DNA of 14,151 nucleotides. Origin: Porphyromonadaceae bacterium UBA4277. GTDB lineage: Bacteria; Bacteroidota; Bacteroidia; Bacteroidales; Muribaculaceae. The position numbers were made by a program, and so were the translations under genes. Shown here piece by piece: positions 1 to 7,078 of the stretch. The stretch is from positions 1-14,151 of the forward strand of contig DGVT01000136.1 of NCBI GenBank assembly GCA_002395965.1. The letters run 5' to 3'. The first letter of the stretch is position 1. Each line of letters starts with the position of its first letter. Below the pieces are notes generated by a model. It did no database searches. It had not been told where the DNA came from and saw only the letters and a list, made by a program, of their open reading frames with translations.

Positions 1-393
1 ATTGTTGATGAAGATGATGGCGATGCTCTCGCCGCGGTTGCAGGCGTGGATGCTCTCGCAGGTGCCGATGGCGGCAAAGTCGCCGTCGCCCTGATAGGTG
101 AACACCAGCTTGTCGGGCATCAGGCGCTTGGTGGCGGTGGCCATGGCCGTTGCGCGGCCGTGGGCAGCCTCCAGCCAGTCGATGTCGATATAGTTATAGG
201 CAAACACCGAGCATCCCACCGGCGACACACCTATTGCGCGCTCTTGCAGGCCGAGCTCTTCAATCACCTCGGCTACCAGTTTGTGCACCACTCCGTGGCT
301 GCAGCCCGGGCAGTAGTGCATGTGAGCATCGTTGAGCAGTGAAGGGCGCTGATACACCCTGTTCTCTATCTTGATAATATCGTTATTTTCCAT
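1..393 (-). CDS. vorA: 2-oxoacid:ferredoxin oxidoreductase beta (TPP-binding) subunit, 5' part only
   Basis: The reading frame opens with ATG at 391-393 and stays open for 131 codons to the left edge, so only the N-terminal part is present. The translation has the hallmarks of the thiamine-diphosphate subunit of 2-oxoacid:ferredoxin oxidoreductases: CPGC at residues 28-31 (iron-sulfur/TPP region), SPVGCSVF at 57-64, and a TPP-binding motif running from GDGD at 102-105 to a paired Asn at 130-131. Together with the alpha subunit it would oxidatively decarboxylate a 2-oxoacid (branched-chain 2-oxoacid or 2-oxoglutarate) to an acyl-CoA, passing electrons to ferredoxin in the cytoplasm. It starts 12 bp after the alpha-subunit stop, so the two are surely co-transcribed. 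A gamma subunit is expected just beyond the edge. The symbol is a family-level guess: KorB is equally plausible because substrate cannot be read from sequence. Confidence 0.93.
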   Translation of the reverse strand, partial: MENNDIIKIENRVYQRPSLLNDAHMHYCPGCSHGVVHKLVAEVIEELGLQERAIGVSPVGCSVFAYNYIDIDWLEAAHGRATAMATATKRLMPDKLVFTYQGDGDFAAIGTCESIHACNRGESIAIIFINN

Positions 394-405
394 AGTTGCT
401 GGTCA

Positions 406-1491
406 TCATGCGTTAATAAGTTCTTTCTTCAGTGCAACGAGAATCTCATCGGGCGAGGGCACGTTACCGCCCAGGCGGTCGAAGTGAGCCACCGGAACCT
501 TGCATTCCACGGCCAGCTTCACGTCCTCGATCATCTGTCCGGCTGCCAGCTCAGGCACCAGGATGCCCTTGACGCGGGCGCCAATCTCGGCGATGGGCTT
601 CACTGGGAACGGCCACAGTGTGATGGGACGAATCAGACCCACCTTGATGCCTTCTTCGCGAGCCATCTCCATAGCCTTCATGGCGATGCGGGCCACCGAG
701 CCGAAGGCCACGATCAGGTAGTCGCAGTCGTCGGTATCGACCAGCTCATAGCGCACTTCGTTCTTCTCTATCTCGCGATAGGTGGCCTGGAAGCGGTGGT
801 TGTTGGCTTCCATCTTGTCGTCGTCGAGCTCAAGCGAAGTGATGATATTCTTTGGACGCATGTCCTTGCGGCCCATAACGGCCCATGGACACTGCTTGCG
901 GATTTCCTCCTCGGTGCGGCGCGGACGCTGCTCGGGCAGGATAACCTTCTCCATCATCTGGCCCACCAGGCCGTCGGCCAGGATGAGCGACACGCAGCGG
1001 TACTTAAAGGCCAGGTCCCAGCCTAAGGCCACAAAGTCGGCCATCTCCTGCACACTGGCCGGAGCCAGCACGATGGGGTGATAGTCGCCGTGACCGCCGC
1101 CCTTGCAAGCCTGGAAATAGTCGGCCTGCGACGGGTGAATGGTGCCCAGACCCGGGCCGCCGCGCATCACGTTGATAACCAGTGCCGGCACCTCGCTGGC
1201 GCACATATAGCTCATGCCCTCCTGCATCAAGCTGAAGCCGGGGCTTGACGTTGACGTAAACACTGCCTTGCCGCACGAGGCACCGGCATATACCATATTG
1301 ATGGCTGCCACCTCGCTCTCGGCCTGAAGCACTACCATTCCGGTCGTCTCCCACGGCATCTCTTCCTCGAGCTTCTCGAGCACTTCCGACTGCGGGGTAA
1401 TGGGATAGCCGAAGTAGCCGTCGGCACCATAGCGGATCGCTGCCATGGCAAGTGCTTCATTACCCTTCATCAACAATACTTTATCGTTCAT
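406..1491 (-). CDS. vorB: 2-oxoacid:ferredoxin oxidoreductase alpha subunit (VorB/KorA type)
   Basis: This 361-residue protein matches the usual length of VorB-type alpha subunits. It has the conserved pyrimidine-binding-domain motif YPITPQSE at residues 29-36, TSSPG at 81-85, and GGPGLGT at 111-117 followed by HPSQAD. The C-terminal half (about 250-361) is the transketolase-C-like domain, with a VAFGSVAR stretch and a PITLWPFP loop typical of the family. It pairs with the beta subunit to bind thiamine diphosphate and oxidise a 2-oxoacid with CoA and ferredoxin. In Bacteroidales this protein is usually named the 3-methyl-2-oxobutanoate dehydrogenase subunit VorB; 2-oxoglutarate is the main alternative substrate. 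The start at 1489-1491 gives a normal N-terminus (MNDKVLLMKGNEA). It is the middle gene of the operon, 98 bp after the ferredoxin gene and 12 bp before the beta subunit. Confidence 0.95.
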   Translation of the reverse strand: MNDKVLLMKGNEALAMAAIRYGADGYFGYPITPQSEVLEKLEEEMPWETTGMVVLQAESEVAAINMVYAGASCGKAVFTSTSSPGFSLMQEGMSYMCASEVPALVINVMRGGPGLGTIHPSQADYFQACKGGGHGDYHPIVLAPASVQEMADFVALGWDLAFKYRCVSLILADGLVGQMMEKVILPEQRPRRTEEEIRKQCPWAVMGRKDMRPKNIITSLELDDDKMEANNHRFQATYREIEKNEVRYELVDTDDCDYLIVAFGSVARIAMKAMEMAREEGIKVGLIRPITLWPFPVKPIAEIGARVKGILVPELAAGQMIEDVKLAVECKVPVAHFDRLGGNVPSPDEILVALKKELINA

Positions 1492-1589
1492 AGTGTAGTT
1501 AAAAGTTTTTTTAAGGGATTATTCAGTTAATAGACTTGTCGCAAACGGCATCGGCGAGAAACGCACTGCCATGCCGCTGAATGCAACGT

Positions 1590-1820
1590 TTACTTCTCGA
1601 CCACGCGATACACCTCGATGCAAGCATCGGGACATACCAGAGCACAGCTCTGGCAACCAATACACTTGTCGGGCTCTGCCATGTAGGCAAAGTGATAGCC
1701 GCGGTCGTTCACTTCTTTCTGCATCAACGCCAGCACGCCGCTCGGGCACGCCACAACGCACAGGTTGCAGCCTTTGCAACGCTCGGTGTTGACTGTTACA
1801 GCACCTCTGATTTTTGCCAT
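1590..1820 (-). CDS. 2[4Fe-4S] ferredoxin-like subunit of the 2-oxoacid oxidoreductase
   Basis: A 76-residue protein with two classical 4Fe-4S motifs: Cys15-x2-Cys18-x2-Cys21-x3-Cys25-Pro and Cys53-x2-Cys56-x2-Cys59-x3-Cys63-Pro. This is the delta-type subunit (KorD/VorD-like) that precedes the alpha subunit in many anaerobes and relays electrons from the thiamine-diphosphate centre to soluble ferredoxin. It is the first gene of the operon. The ATG at 1818-1820 follows a leader of about 33 nt from a well-formed Bacteroidetes promoter. The insert between the two clusters (residues 26-52) is longer than in minimal clostridial ferredoxins, as is common in this subunit. It lacks a signal peptide or membrane segment, so it is cytoplasmic. 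Confidence 0.93.
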   Translation of the reverse strand: MAKIRGAVTVNTERCKGCNLCVVACPSGVLALMQKEVNDRGYHFAYMAEPDKCIGCQSCALVCPDACIEVYRVVEK

Positions 1821-1858
1821 GTTTTAATGTTTGATTTTAAGTTATTAGTTAAGTTGTG

Positions 1859-1890
1859 CAAAGATAAAAATAATTATTCAACCATGCAAT
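1859..1890 (-). promoter_or_regulatory. Bacteroidetes-type promoter of the 2-oxoacid oxidoreductase operon
   Basis: Read on the minus strand, 1887-1890 is ATTG (a -33 element), followed by exactly 20 bases and TATCTTTG at 1859-1866, a perfect match to the TAnnTTTG -7 consensus of Bacteroidetes primary-sigma promoters. Transcription would begin near 1853, leaving a leader of about 33 nt before the ferredoxin ATG. Position, orientation and spacing all fit; no experimental support is available. Confidence 0.75.
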
Positions 1891-1940
1891 TTTTTTTTAC
1901 AAGATTAAGATTTCGCTGTGGCATTATTGGCCATTATGAG

Positions 1941-2000
1941 GCTCTCTTAGGCTTTCCTGGGGTTTCCTAGGGTTTCCTATGCTCTCCTATGGCTTTCCTG
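1941..2000. repeat. Degenerate tandem array of a 10-bp unit
   Basis: Six contiguous units of ten bases line up almost in register: GCTCTCTTAG, GCTTTCCTGG, GGTTTCCTAG, GGTTTCCTAT, GCTCTCCTAT, GGCTTTCCTG. The consensus is G-(C/G)-T-(T/C)-T-C-C-T-A-(G/T). The last copy is shifted by one base. The array lies between the terminator of the 1446-residue protein gene and the upstream edge of the oxidoreductase promoter, outside any credible gene. Its function is unknown. Confidence 0.8.
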
Positions 2001-2011
2001 CGCAGCCCGCC

Positions 2012-2049
2012 AAAAAAAAGCTGGCGCAGAACTCTGCACCAGCTTTTTT
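2012..2049 (-). terminator. Rho-independent terminator, possibly bidirectional
   Basis: On the minus strand, just after the stop of the 1446-residue protein gene, a 12-bp stem forms between AGCTGGTGCAGA and TCTGCGCCAGCT with one G-U pair and a very short loop. It is followed by eight T (2012-2019). The other side carries six A on the minus strand, so the plus-strand transcript also ends in a T run. This is a textbook intrinsic terminator and separates the surface-protein gene from the oxidoreductase operon downstream. Confidence 0.9.
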
Positions 2050-2066
2050 CACTTTTAGCTTTTAGC

Positions 2067-5000
2067 TTAACGCACCACCTTGGCGGTCGAAGCAGTGCCG
2101 TCGGTGTAACGGGTCACCACGATGTTGATGCCATCGAACGGCTTGCTGCTCTGCACGCCTGCCACGTTATAGTAGGTCACGCTCAGCACCTCGCCTGCAG
2201 CCTTCACATCGTTCACTGCAGTGACAACATCACCAGTCTTGGTAATCGACGTCGGCATCACGGTGTATCCACCGGTAGCTGTCTTCATCATGCTACCAGC
2301 AGTCCCAACCTTAGCGATACCCTCAATTTTATATACGCTCGTCAGAGCATCATTGAGTCCCTCTGGGGCAGTCATATAAGTCCATTCAACACCAAAGCTG
2401 CCTTGCAGGCCGTGAACATTTGCGTTTTCATTAGCTGATGATTCAGCAACCACAAACTTCGAGCCGTCCCACATAGCCCACTCAACGCACATATACTCCA
2501 TGGGCTTGGGCTGAACGAAGAAGTAGGTCTCGCCGTCATTGCCTTCCTGAGTGCCTTTGAAACTGGGAACTATGTAAGTGTTTGGATTATAGACAACCTC
2601 GTCACCAACAGCTGTTGGTTTTGCATCGAGTGTCATCTCGGGATTCACCTTGTTGATGAGCTTGCCAGTCACATCAGTCAGCATATGGCCCTCCAAAGAG
2701 GCATCAGCAGAAGTGACACCACTCACATTCAGGATAACCCAGTTGCTCTGGTCATAATTTTTACCCATGTAGTCAATCTGCCCGTTTTCTATTACATCTT
2801 TGTCTGCATAATGACCATTGTCCTTACAGATTAGCTGGGCGTTATAACCCGCCATCGGAATGATCTTTACGCACTGCAAATCGGTAACAGTGTACTTCTT
2901 ATTGACATCCTTGGTCACAAGCTCAGCCAGAGTAACAGTCTCAACAGGATTATCAACTTTCTTGTAGAGAGCTACAGGTTGTTGACCAGTCTTATAATAG
3001 CGGAAACGGAGTTGATCGTTATTATTATTATAGCGCATTGTACATCCACCCTCTGCGGTTATAACAGCATTGCCATACTCATCAAACGTGATGGTATTGG
3101 TATATGCAGTTGATTGGTCGTAATCAAGACCATTTGCATAAGTTTTTTTACCGATATAGTAACCGCTTGCACTCTTGAGGGTTCCTGCGGCTGAATCGTA
3201 TGTGAACGCCGCTGCATCAACAGCATCACTTGATGCTATAGTGTAATTGTTAATTTCTACAGGGTCTGCAAGAGTGTTACCAACAGCATCAAGAGATGTC
3301 CTGCTGCCATCAAAGACAATACCATTTTCGATTGGAGTTCCCTCCATCTCATAAACAATGAGGTATTCACCATCAGTGAGGTCGGCTGCATTAGTAACCT
3401 TTACATAATCGCCGTCGCCTGAAGGTTGTCCGCCTGATGTGATTGTGTAAGTGGCATTTACAACAGAGCTCTTGATGCCATTTCTTACAACCATAGCGTA
3501 GATGGTATGTGAGCCTTCACCACTGACATTTACAGGGTTCTCATAGAGGGTGCCGTTGGTTGACATTTGAGCAGCTGTTGGTGCACTTGCTGGATCTAAC
3601 ATGTAGTAGATTACAGCATCTTCATACTCGCTGCTGATAGTTACATTGAATGCATCATTGTGAACAGTACCAGAGGCTGGATTGAATGTTGGTGGATTAG
3701 GATTGGTGAACCTATAGTAAGATGTTGCAATCTCACTGTCATCCATGTCTGCCTTAACAGCGATAGCCTTAACGGTCACGTTACCGCCAGTGCTTGTCAA
3801 GTTAAATGGTTCGCTATACTGATTTGAACTGGTGGTTGGATTGCTGCCATCGGTAGTGTAATAGATGGTGGCTCCACTGGTAGCACAATTGATAGTGATT
3901 TCTTGTTTTCCACCATAAACAATATATGGTGATGATGAATCAGCCGATCCAGGATTAAATGTTGGAGTAGCTACCTGGTCACTTGGAGGTGTGATGGAAG
4001 CACCCTTCTTGAATAGGTAAACAGGTTGCTGGCTACCTGCACTTCCATAACAAGCAAAAAGTTTATTGCTAGCGTTATGTCTTAGATATTTATTTGTGCT
4101 AGTGCCTTGGAAAGTGATAGCTGCAGACTTAGCATCAGCATCAATTACGATTGTGGCTTTAGCGTTGTTGTCCTCATCTATTTCAGCTTCAGTTTTTAAT
4201 TGGTTGTTATTACCTGAACCTGATGCATAAAGATAGCCATTGCCTACATTGAAATACCAAGCGTCTGTTTGACCTTCAAGGGTGATAACCTGAACAGGGT
4301 TTCCTTCCGCATCAAGTTGACCATTGATAATAATTTGTTTGTCAGAGTTGATAACTATAGGATCTGCTGTCTGTCCGCGGTTGTTGTTTCTTTGCCCAGC
4401 CATTGCATAACCTGCTTCTTGTGTGGGCAAGCCTTTACTCATAATAACATACTGAGCACCATCAACAAGGTCATCTGCGCTTTCAACAAGAGTATAGATG
4501 TCACCTGTTATAGAAGTAATGACGAGAGTCGTAAGGTCGTTGTTGGCAGTGAACTGATAAGTTCCAGCAATTCCCATCTTGTAGTTGCCAATTTCATATC
4601 CACCATCAGTCGTCATTGGAATGTTTGTTCCTAGATGTTCTGTGCCAACTGTCCATTTAATATCAATATACTGACCAAATTCGTCAACGAAACCGAACTC
4701 ATTGTTAACAGCAGCAGTTTGGATTGTGGTCCAACCATTTGCAGAAGCAGTCATCGGAACCTCTGTCCAATTGTTTGTGAAGTCGCCCTTGATGGCAAGT
4801 GATGCTGTCCTGTTGACATTGAGATTAGTTGGGGTGTTATTATCCAATGTAAACGAGAAACTGGTGACACCTGCACTTTGAATTGTGTAATTCTGGCTTC
4901 CATTCATCGGAAGGTTAGTGTGGTGTCTGTGATGAATGTTATAAACAACATCACCTGTGCCACCATACCATGTGGTTCCATTCTGAACCTTTATAATCTT

Positions 5001-6407
5001 GAATGTAGTGTTGGCGTCAGGGAAGTTTACATTATTGAGGAAATAAGTACCATTGCTTTCTTCAAACTTGTAGTCGTCACTTGCTTGCCAGGTATTGAAC
5101 GAACCAACAAGATAGTATGTTGGTGCTGAAGCATCAACATTCTTAACCTTGAAATTCTTGATCTCCCAAGTTCCAGCACGACTTGTGGTAGAAGTGTACA
5201 CAAAAGCTAACTGAATAGTTTCTCCTGCATAATCAGCTAATGAGGTTGTGTTGTCAACAAATGTCCAACTTGTTCCATTTGGCCAAGTGTTGATAGTTAA
5301 GTTTGACCAATCCGACCATCCTGTTTGATTGAGAACTCTTACCTTAACTTTCACATCTGACTGCATATTGGCAGTGCTATTGAAATAGTTTCCAGCATGA
5401 GTGAATGAGAGCTCTGGATTAGTAGCGCCAGTTAAGTCGATATAAGGTGAAATTAACCAACCTTCAGCGGCAGTGGCTCCGCCGCTATATCCAGAAGCTT
5501 TGGCGTAATTATAAGAAGCATCTAAACTCCAAACGTTTATCCCTGACACATTCTTTGTATAGAATTTTCCGAATTCTGTAGAAAATGTCTCCTCATAAGT
5601 AGGAGTTACAGTCTCAGGTGTGAAGATGGTATAAGTAGCACTTGCTACTGAACTTGGGTCATAGCCTGTTGCTGTTGCTATAGCCTTGATTGTCGTGGTT
5701 GAGCTAACAGGGATTGCACTGCTATAAGTGGGTGAACTTGCAGTAGGAGTTGTGCCATCTGTAGTGTAATGGATTGTTGCACCATTTGTTGTGCAGCTGA
5801 TAGTCACATTCTGAGCCTCAGAATAAGTTCCTGCGGCAGGTGAGAAGGTTGGAGTGGCGCAAGTAGGAGTGACTGTGCCGCCAGTTTCGTAGGTAACTAC
5901 AATAGCATTTGAGGATGCCAATTTGTTTGTTCCACTTGCTGCTTTGCCATTTTGGTAAAATGCGAAGAAAGTGAAATTATCAGATGTACCTGGTGTCCAT
6001 GTTAGAGTTTTTGCTGAACTGTTCCATGTTCCAGCAGTTCCACCAGTAGTAGCTGTTACTTCAGATGTTCCTCCAAGAAACATTAGTTTACTAGCATCAC
6101 TAACAGTTAAAGCTGAAAAGGTAATAACAACCTTAGTAATCCTTCCAGAGAAAGCACTTGTGTTGTAGAATCTAAATTCACTTGCAGCATTACTCTGATT
6201 GGTCTTTACTTGTAGTGTTGATGGATTCCATTGGTTCATCTTCCAGCTTACACCATTATGGGTGAATTCAGTTAATGTAGTGATGTACGAAGTTGAACTA
6301 GAACCTGTCGTTGTTTGGTCTGGTGTCATGCTATACGTCACCGTTTCTGCCCAGCCTACTCCGAAGAATAGGGTGAACAGGGTTAGAAATGTTAATAATT
6401 TTTTCAT
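2067..6407 (-). CDS. Large secreted multidomain surface protein with T9SS-like C-terminal tail
   Basis: A 1446-residue protein starting with a clear signal peptide (MKKLLTFLTLF, probable cleavage after GWA at residue 20). In order: a Ser/Thr-rich beta domain (21-180); a chitobiase/hexosaminidase C-terminal-like repeat (183-262, with HYTTDGTTPT); an anchor-J-like jelly-roll (about 270-425); a beta domain beginning YYLVGSFNTWQ (431-530) reminiscent of SusE/SusF or glycan-binding modules; a related region (533-635); module A (636-802); two more chitobiase-C-like repeats (812-900, 903-990); module A again (1000-1151); a possible OB-fold-like region (1152-1390); and a C-terminal tail with YYNVAGVQSSKPFDG and ending in STAKVVR, as in Prevotella-type T9SS cargo. 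No catalytic domain is recognised, so an adhesive or glycan-binding surface role is inferred. Asn, Thr and Ser are very abundant. It is transcribed alone, with its own promoter and terminator. Confidence 0.92.
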   Translation of the reverse strand: MKKLLTFLTLFTLFFGVGWAETVTYSMTPDQTTTGSSSTSYITTLTEFTHNGVSWKMNQWNPSTLQVKTNQSNAASEFRFYNTSAFSGRITKVVITFSALTVSDASKLMFLGGTSEVTATTGGTAGTWNSSAKTLTWTPGTSDNFTFFAFYQNGKAASGTNKLASSNAIVVTYETGGTVTPTCATPTFSPAAGTYSEAQNVTISCTTNGATIHYTTDGTTPTASSPTYSSAIPVSSTTTIKAIATATGYDPSSVASATYTIFTPETVTPTYEETFSTEFGKFYTKNVSGINVWSLDASYNYAKASGYSGGATAAEGWLISPYIDLTGATNPELSFTHAGNYFNSTANMQSDVKVKVRVLNQTGWSDWSNLTINTWPNGTSWTFVDNTTSLADYAGETIQLAFVYTSTTSRAGTWEIKNFKVKNVDASAPTYYLVGSFNTWQASDDYKFEESNGTYFLNNVNFPDANTTFKIIKVQNGTTWYGGTGDVVYNIHHRHHTNLPMNGSQNYTIQSAGVTSFSFTLDNNTPTNLNVNRTASLAIKGDFTNNWTEVPMTASANGWTTIQTAAVNNEFGFVDEFGQYIDIKWTVGTEHLGTNIPMTTDGGYEIGNYKMGIAGTYQFTANNDLTTLVITSITGDIYTLVESADDLVDGAQYVIMSKGLPTQEAGYAMAGQRNNNRGQTADPIVINSDKQIIINGQLDAEGNPVQVITLEGQTDAWYFNVGNGYLYASGSGNNNQLKTEAEIDEDNNAKATIVIDADAKSAAITFQGTSTNKYLRHNASNKLFACYGSAGSQQPVYLFKKGASITPPSDQVATPTFNPGSADSSSPYIVYGGKQEITINCATSGATIYYTTDGSNPTTSSNQYSEPFNLTSTGGNVTVKAIAVKADMDDSEIATSYYRFTNPNPPTFNPASGTVHNDAFNVTISSEYEDAVIYYMLDPASAPTAAQMSTNGTLYENPVNVSGEGSHTIYAMVVRNGIKSSVVNATYTITSGGQPSGDGDYVKVTNAADLTDGEYLIVYEMEGTPIENGIVFDGSRTSLDAVGNTLADPVEINNYTIASSDAVDAAAFTYDSAAGTLKSASGYYIGKKTYANGLDYDQSTAYTNTITFDEYGNAVITAEGGCTMRYNNNNDQLRFRYYKTGQQPVALYKKVDNPVETVTLAELVTKDVNKKYTVTDLQCVKIIPMAGYNAQLICKDNGHYADKDVIENGQIDYMGKNYDQSNWVILNVSGVTSADASLEGHMLTDVTGKLINKVNPEMTLDAKPTAVGDEVVYNPNTYIVPSFKGTQEGNDGETYFFVQPKPMEYMCVEWAMWDGSKFVVAESSANENANVHGLQGSFGVEWTYMTAPEGLNDALTSVYKIEGIAKVGTAGSMMKTATGGYTVMPTSITKTGDVVTAVNDVKAAGEVLSVTYYNVAGVQSSKPFDGINIVVTRYTDGTASTAKVVR

Positions 6408-6507
6408 AAATAATTAATTAATTATAAATTGATAAAATAGTGAATTGTTATTTCTTTTTTTTATTGTTTTTATCGGAGCTGTCGGTGGGCTTGCTTGTCA
6501 ATTTATA

Positions 6508-6573
6508 ATGCAAAAGCACGCTATGCGCGAGTGAGTCGCGCATGGCGTGCTGCTGTGGAGTGATTTTTTGCAT
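6508..6573. other. Long stem-loop in the leader of the 1446-residue protein gene
   Basis: Bases 6515-6530 (AGCACGCTATGCGCGA) and 6536-6551 (TCGCGCATGGCGTGCT) form a 16-bp stem around the 5-base loop GTGAG. All pairs are Watson-Crick except one T-G, which is a wobble only in plus-strand RNA and an A-C mismatch in minus-strand RNA. An outer 7-bp pairing, ATGCAAA (6508-6514) with TTTGCAT (6567-6573), extends it with a one-sided bulge. It lies inside the predicted leader of the minus-strand gene. It could be a regulatory leader structure, an old element remnant or a protein site; there is no T-run terminator pattern adjoining the main stem. Confidence 0.7.
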
Positions 6574-6619
6574 TTTTATAGTGATAAGTCGTGTTCCCTG
6601 CTTTAGGTTAAGTGACTAT

Positions 6620-6637
6620 GTGCTAAGTGTGTAGCAC
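6620..6637. other. Small stem-loop near the predicted 5' end of the leader
   Basis: GTGCTA (6620-6625) and TAGCAC (6632-6637) are exact inverted repeats around a 6-base loop. On the minus strand it would sit about 15 nt after the predicted transcription start of the 1446-residue protein gene. Such 5' hairpins often stabilise mRNA, but a 6-bp stem can also occur by chance. Confidence 0.35.
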
Positions 6638-6658
6638 TTTGTCGCTCTAAACTTGTTG

Positions 6659-6690
6659 CAAAGGTAATGTTTTGACTTGACATGCGCAAG
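6659..6690 (-). promoter_or_regulatory. Bacteroidetes-type promoter of the 1446-residue protein gene
   Basis: Read on the minus strand, CTTG (6687-6690), 20 bases, then TACCTTTG (6659-6666) fits the TTG/TAnnTTTG promoter pattern with the same spacing as the oxidoreductase promoter. It predicts a start near 6653 and a leader of about 245 nt, unusually long, containing the two stem-loops at 6508-6573 and 6620-6637. No closer TAnnTTTG was seen on the minus strand between 6408 and 6650. Confidence 0.6.
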
Positions 6691-6724
6691 TGATTGGCAA
6701 TATTTTTTAGCAGGCAAGTGAATT

Positions 6725-6748
6725 AGAAAACGAGTGAGAAAACGAGTG
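6725..6748. repeat. Exact 12-bp tandem repeat
   Basis: AGAAAACGAGTG occurs twice head to tail (6725-6736, 6737-6748). Related GAGTG/CAAGTG words recur nearby (6687-6692, 6715-6720, 6760-6764). The repeat lies just upstream of the promoter of the 1446-residue protein gene and just left of the REP cluster, so it could be an activator site or debris at the cluster's edge. Confidence 0.5.
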
Positions 6749-6779
6749 TTTTAACCTGCGAGTGGCTGCCGCCTGTAGT

Positions 6780-6803
6780 GCACCGCGCGGTGCGCGGCGC
6801 TAC
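6780..6803 (-). repeat. REP palindrome, GTAG family (copy 1)
   Basis: On the minus strand it reads GTA, then stem arm GCGCCGCGC, loop ACC, arm GCGCGGTGC: nine pairs with a G-T wobble at the third. The GTAG foot is the signature of REPs mobilised or bound by RAYT proteins. A second GTAG lies on the plus strand at 6775-6778, so this copy is bounded by GTAG on both strands. Confidence 0.85.
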
Positions 6804-6918
6804 CCGACGGCCTGACGGCCGGCTGCGCCCACTGGCACCGCGCGCCCCCCTGCGGCCTGGCGGCCTCACTGGCCCCGGGTGCTCCCCTGCGGCTCGCTGC
6901 GGCCTGGCGGCCTCGCTG

Positions 6919-6942
6919 GCACCGCGCGATGCGCGGCGCTAC
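6919..6942 (-). repeat. REP palindrome, GTAG family (copy 2)
   Basis: Identical to copy 1 in foot and both stem arms; the only difference is the loop (ATC on the minus strand instead of ACC). A substitution confined to the loop is what one expects if the hairpin itself is under selection or the copies are young. Confidence 0.85.
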
Positions 6943-6974
6943 CTGACGGCCTGGCGGCTGGGCTGGGGGGTTGG

Positions 6975-6998
6975 GTAGCGCAAGGCATGGCCTTGTGC
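6975..6998 (+). repeat. REP palindrome, GTAG foot, variant stem, opposite orientation
   Basis: On the plus strand: GTA, arm GCGCAAGGC, loop ATG, arm GCCTTGTGC. Foot, arm length, loop length and the third-pair G-T wobble match the minus-strand copies, but the inner five to six pairs have different bases that still pair. It lies about 65 bp upstream of the transposase promoter and forms the inner border of the left cluster, in inverted orientation relative to its neighbours. Confidence 0.8.
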
Positions 6999-7046
6999 AA
7001 AATGATTGTGTGGTTGAAAAGTTGTGAATAATTCTTGGCTTAGTTT

Positions 7047-7078
7047 TTTGGCTCAAAAATGTGTAGGCAGTAATTTTG
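7047..7078 (+). promoter_or_regulatory. Promoter of the RAYT gene
   Basis: TTTG (7047-7050), 20 bases, TAATTTTG (7071-7078): a full match to the Bacteroidetes -33/-7 pattern with the same spacing as the other two strong candidates in the window. Transcription would start near 7084, about 97 nt before the ATG at 7181. This rules out the TTG at 7076 as a start codon, because it would lie inside the -7 box. Confidence 0.7.

Larger units (their letters stand above)
6775..6998. repeat. Left REP (BIME-like) cluster flanking the RAYT gene
   Basis: A very GC-rich block bounded by AT-rich DNA. It contains two complete minus-oriented REP hairpins (6780-6803, 6919-6942), one degenerate half-copy around 6835-6845, one plus-oriented REP of a second sequence family (6975-6998), and two exact copies of the 18-base spacer CTGCGGCCTGGCGGCCTC (6850-6867, 6897-6914). 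The same spacer and hairpins occur on the other side of the transposase gene. Short open frames crossing this block are composition artefacts. Confidence 0.85.

Noticed and set aside
484..1026. A 180-codon open frame on the plus strand
   Set aside because: It is antisense to the alpha-subunit gene, whose family motifs are unmistakable; the plus-strand product is His/Leu-rich and has no recognisable features.
1492..1589. A small gene or attenuator in the 98-bp gap between the ferredoxin and alpha-subunit genes
   Set aside because: The 86-codon minus-strand frame crossing it mostly overlaps the ferredoxin gene out of frame, and no stem followed by a T run was found.
1941..2000. A CRISPR or coding explanation for the decamer array
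   Set aside because: The units are contiguous with no spacers, and the only open frames across it start or stop arbitrarily and have no recognisable product.
6778..7056. Short open frames on both strands across the left REP cluster
   Set aside because: They are Arg/Ala/Pro/Gly-rich translations of GC-rich palindromes, without start signals or counterparts.
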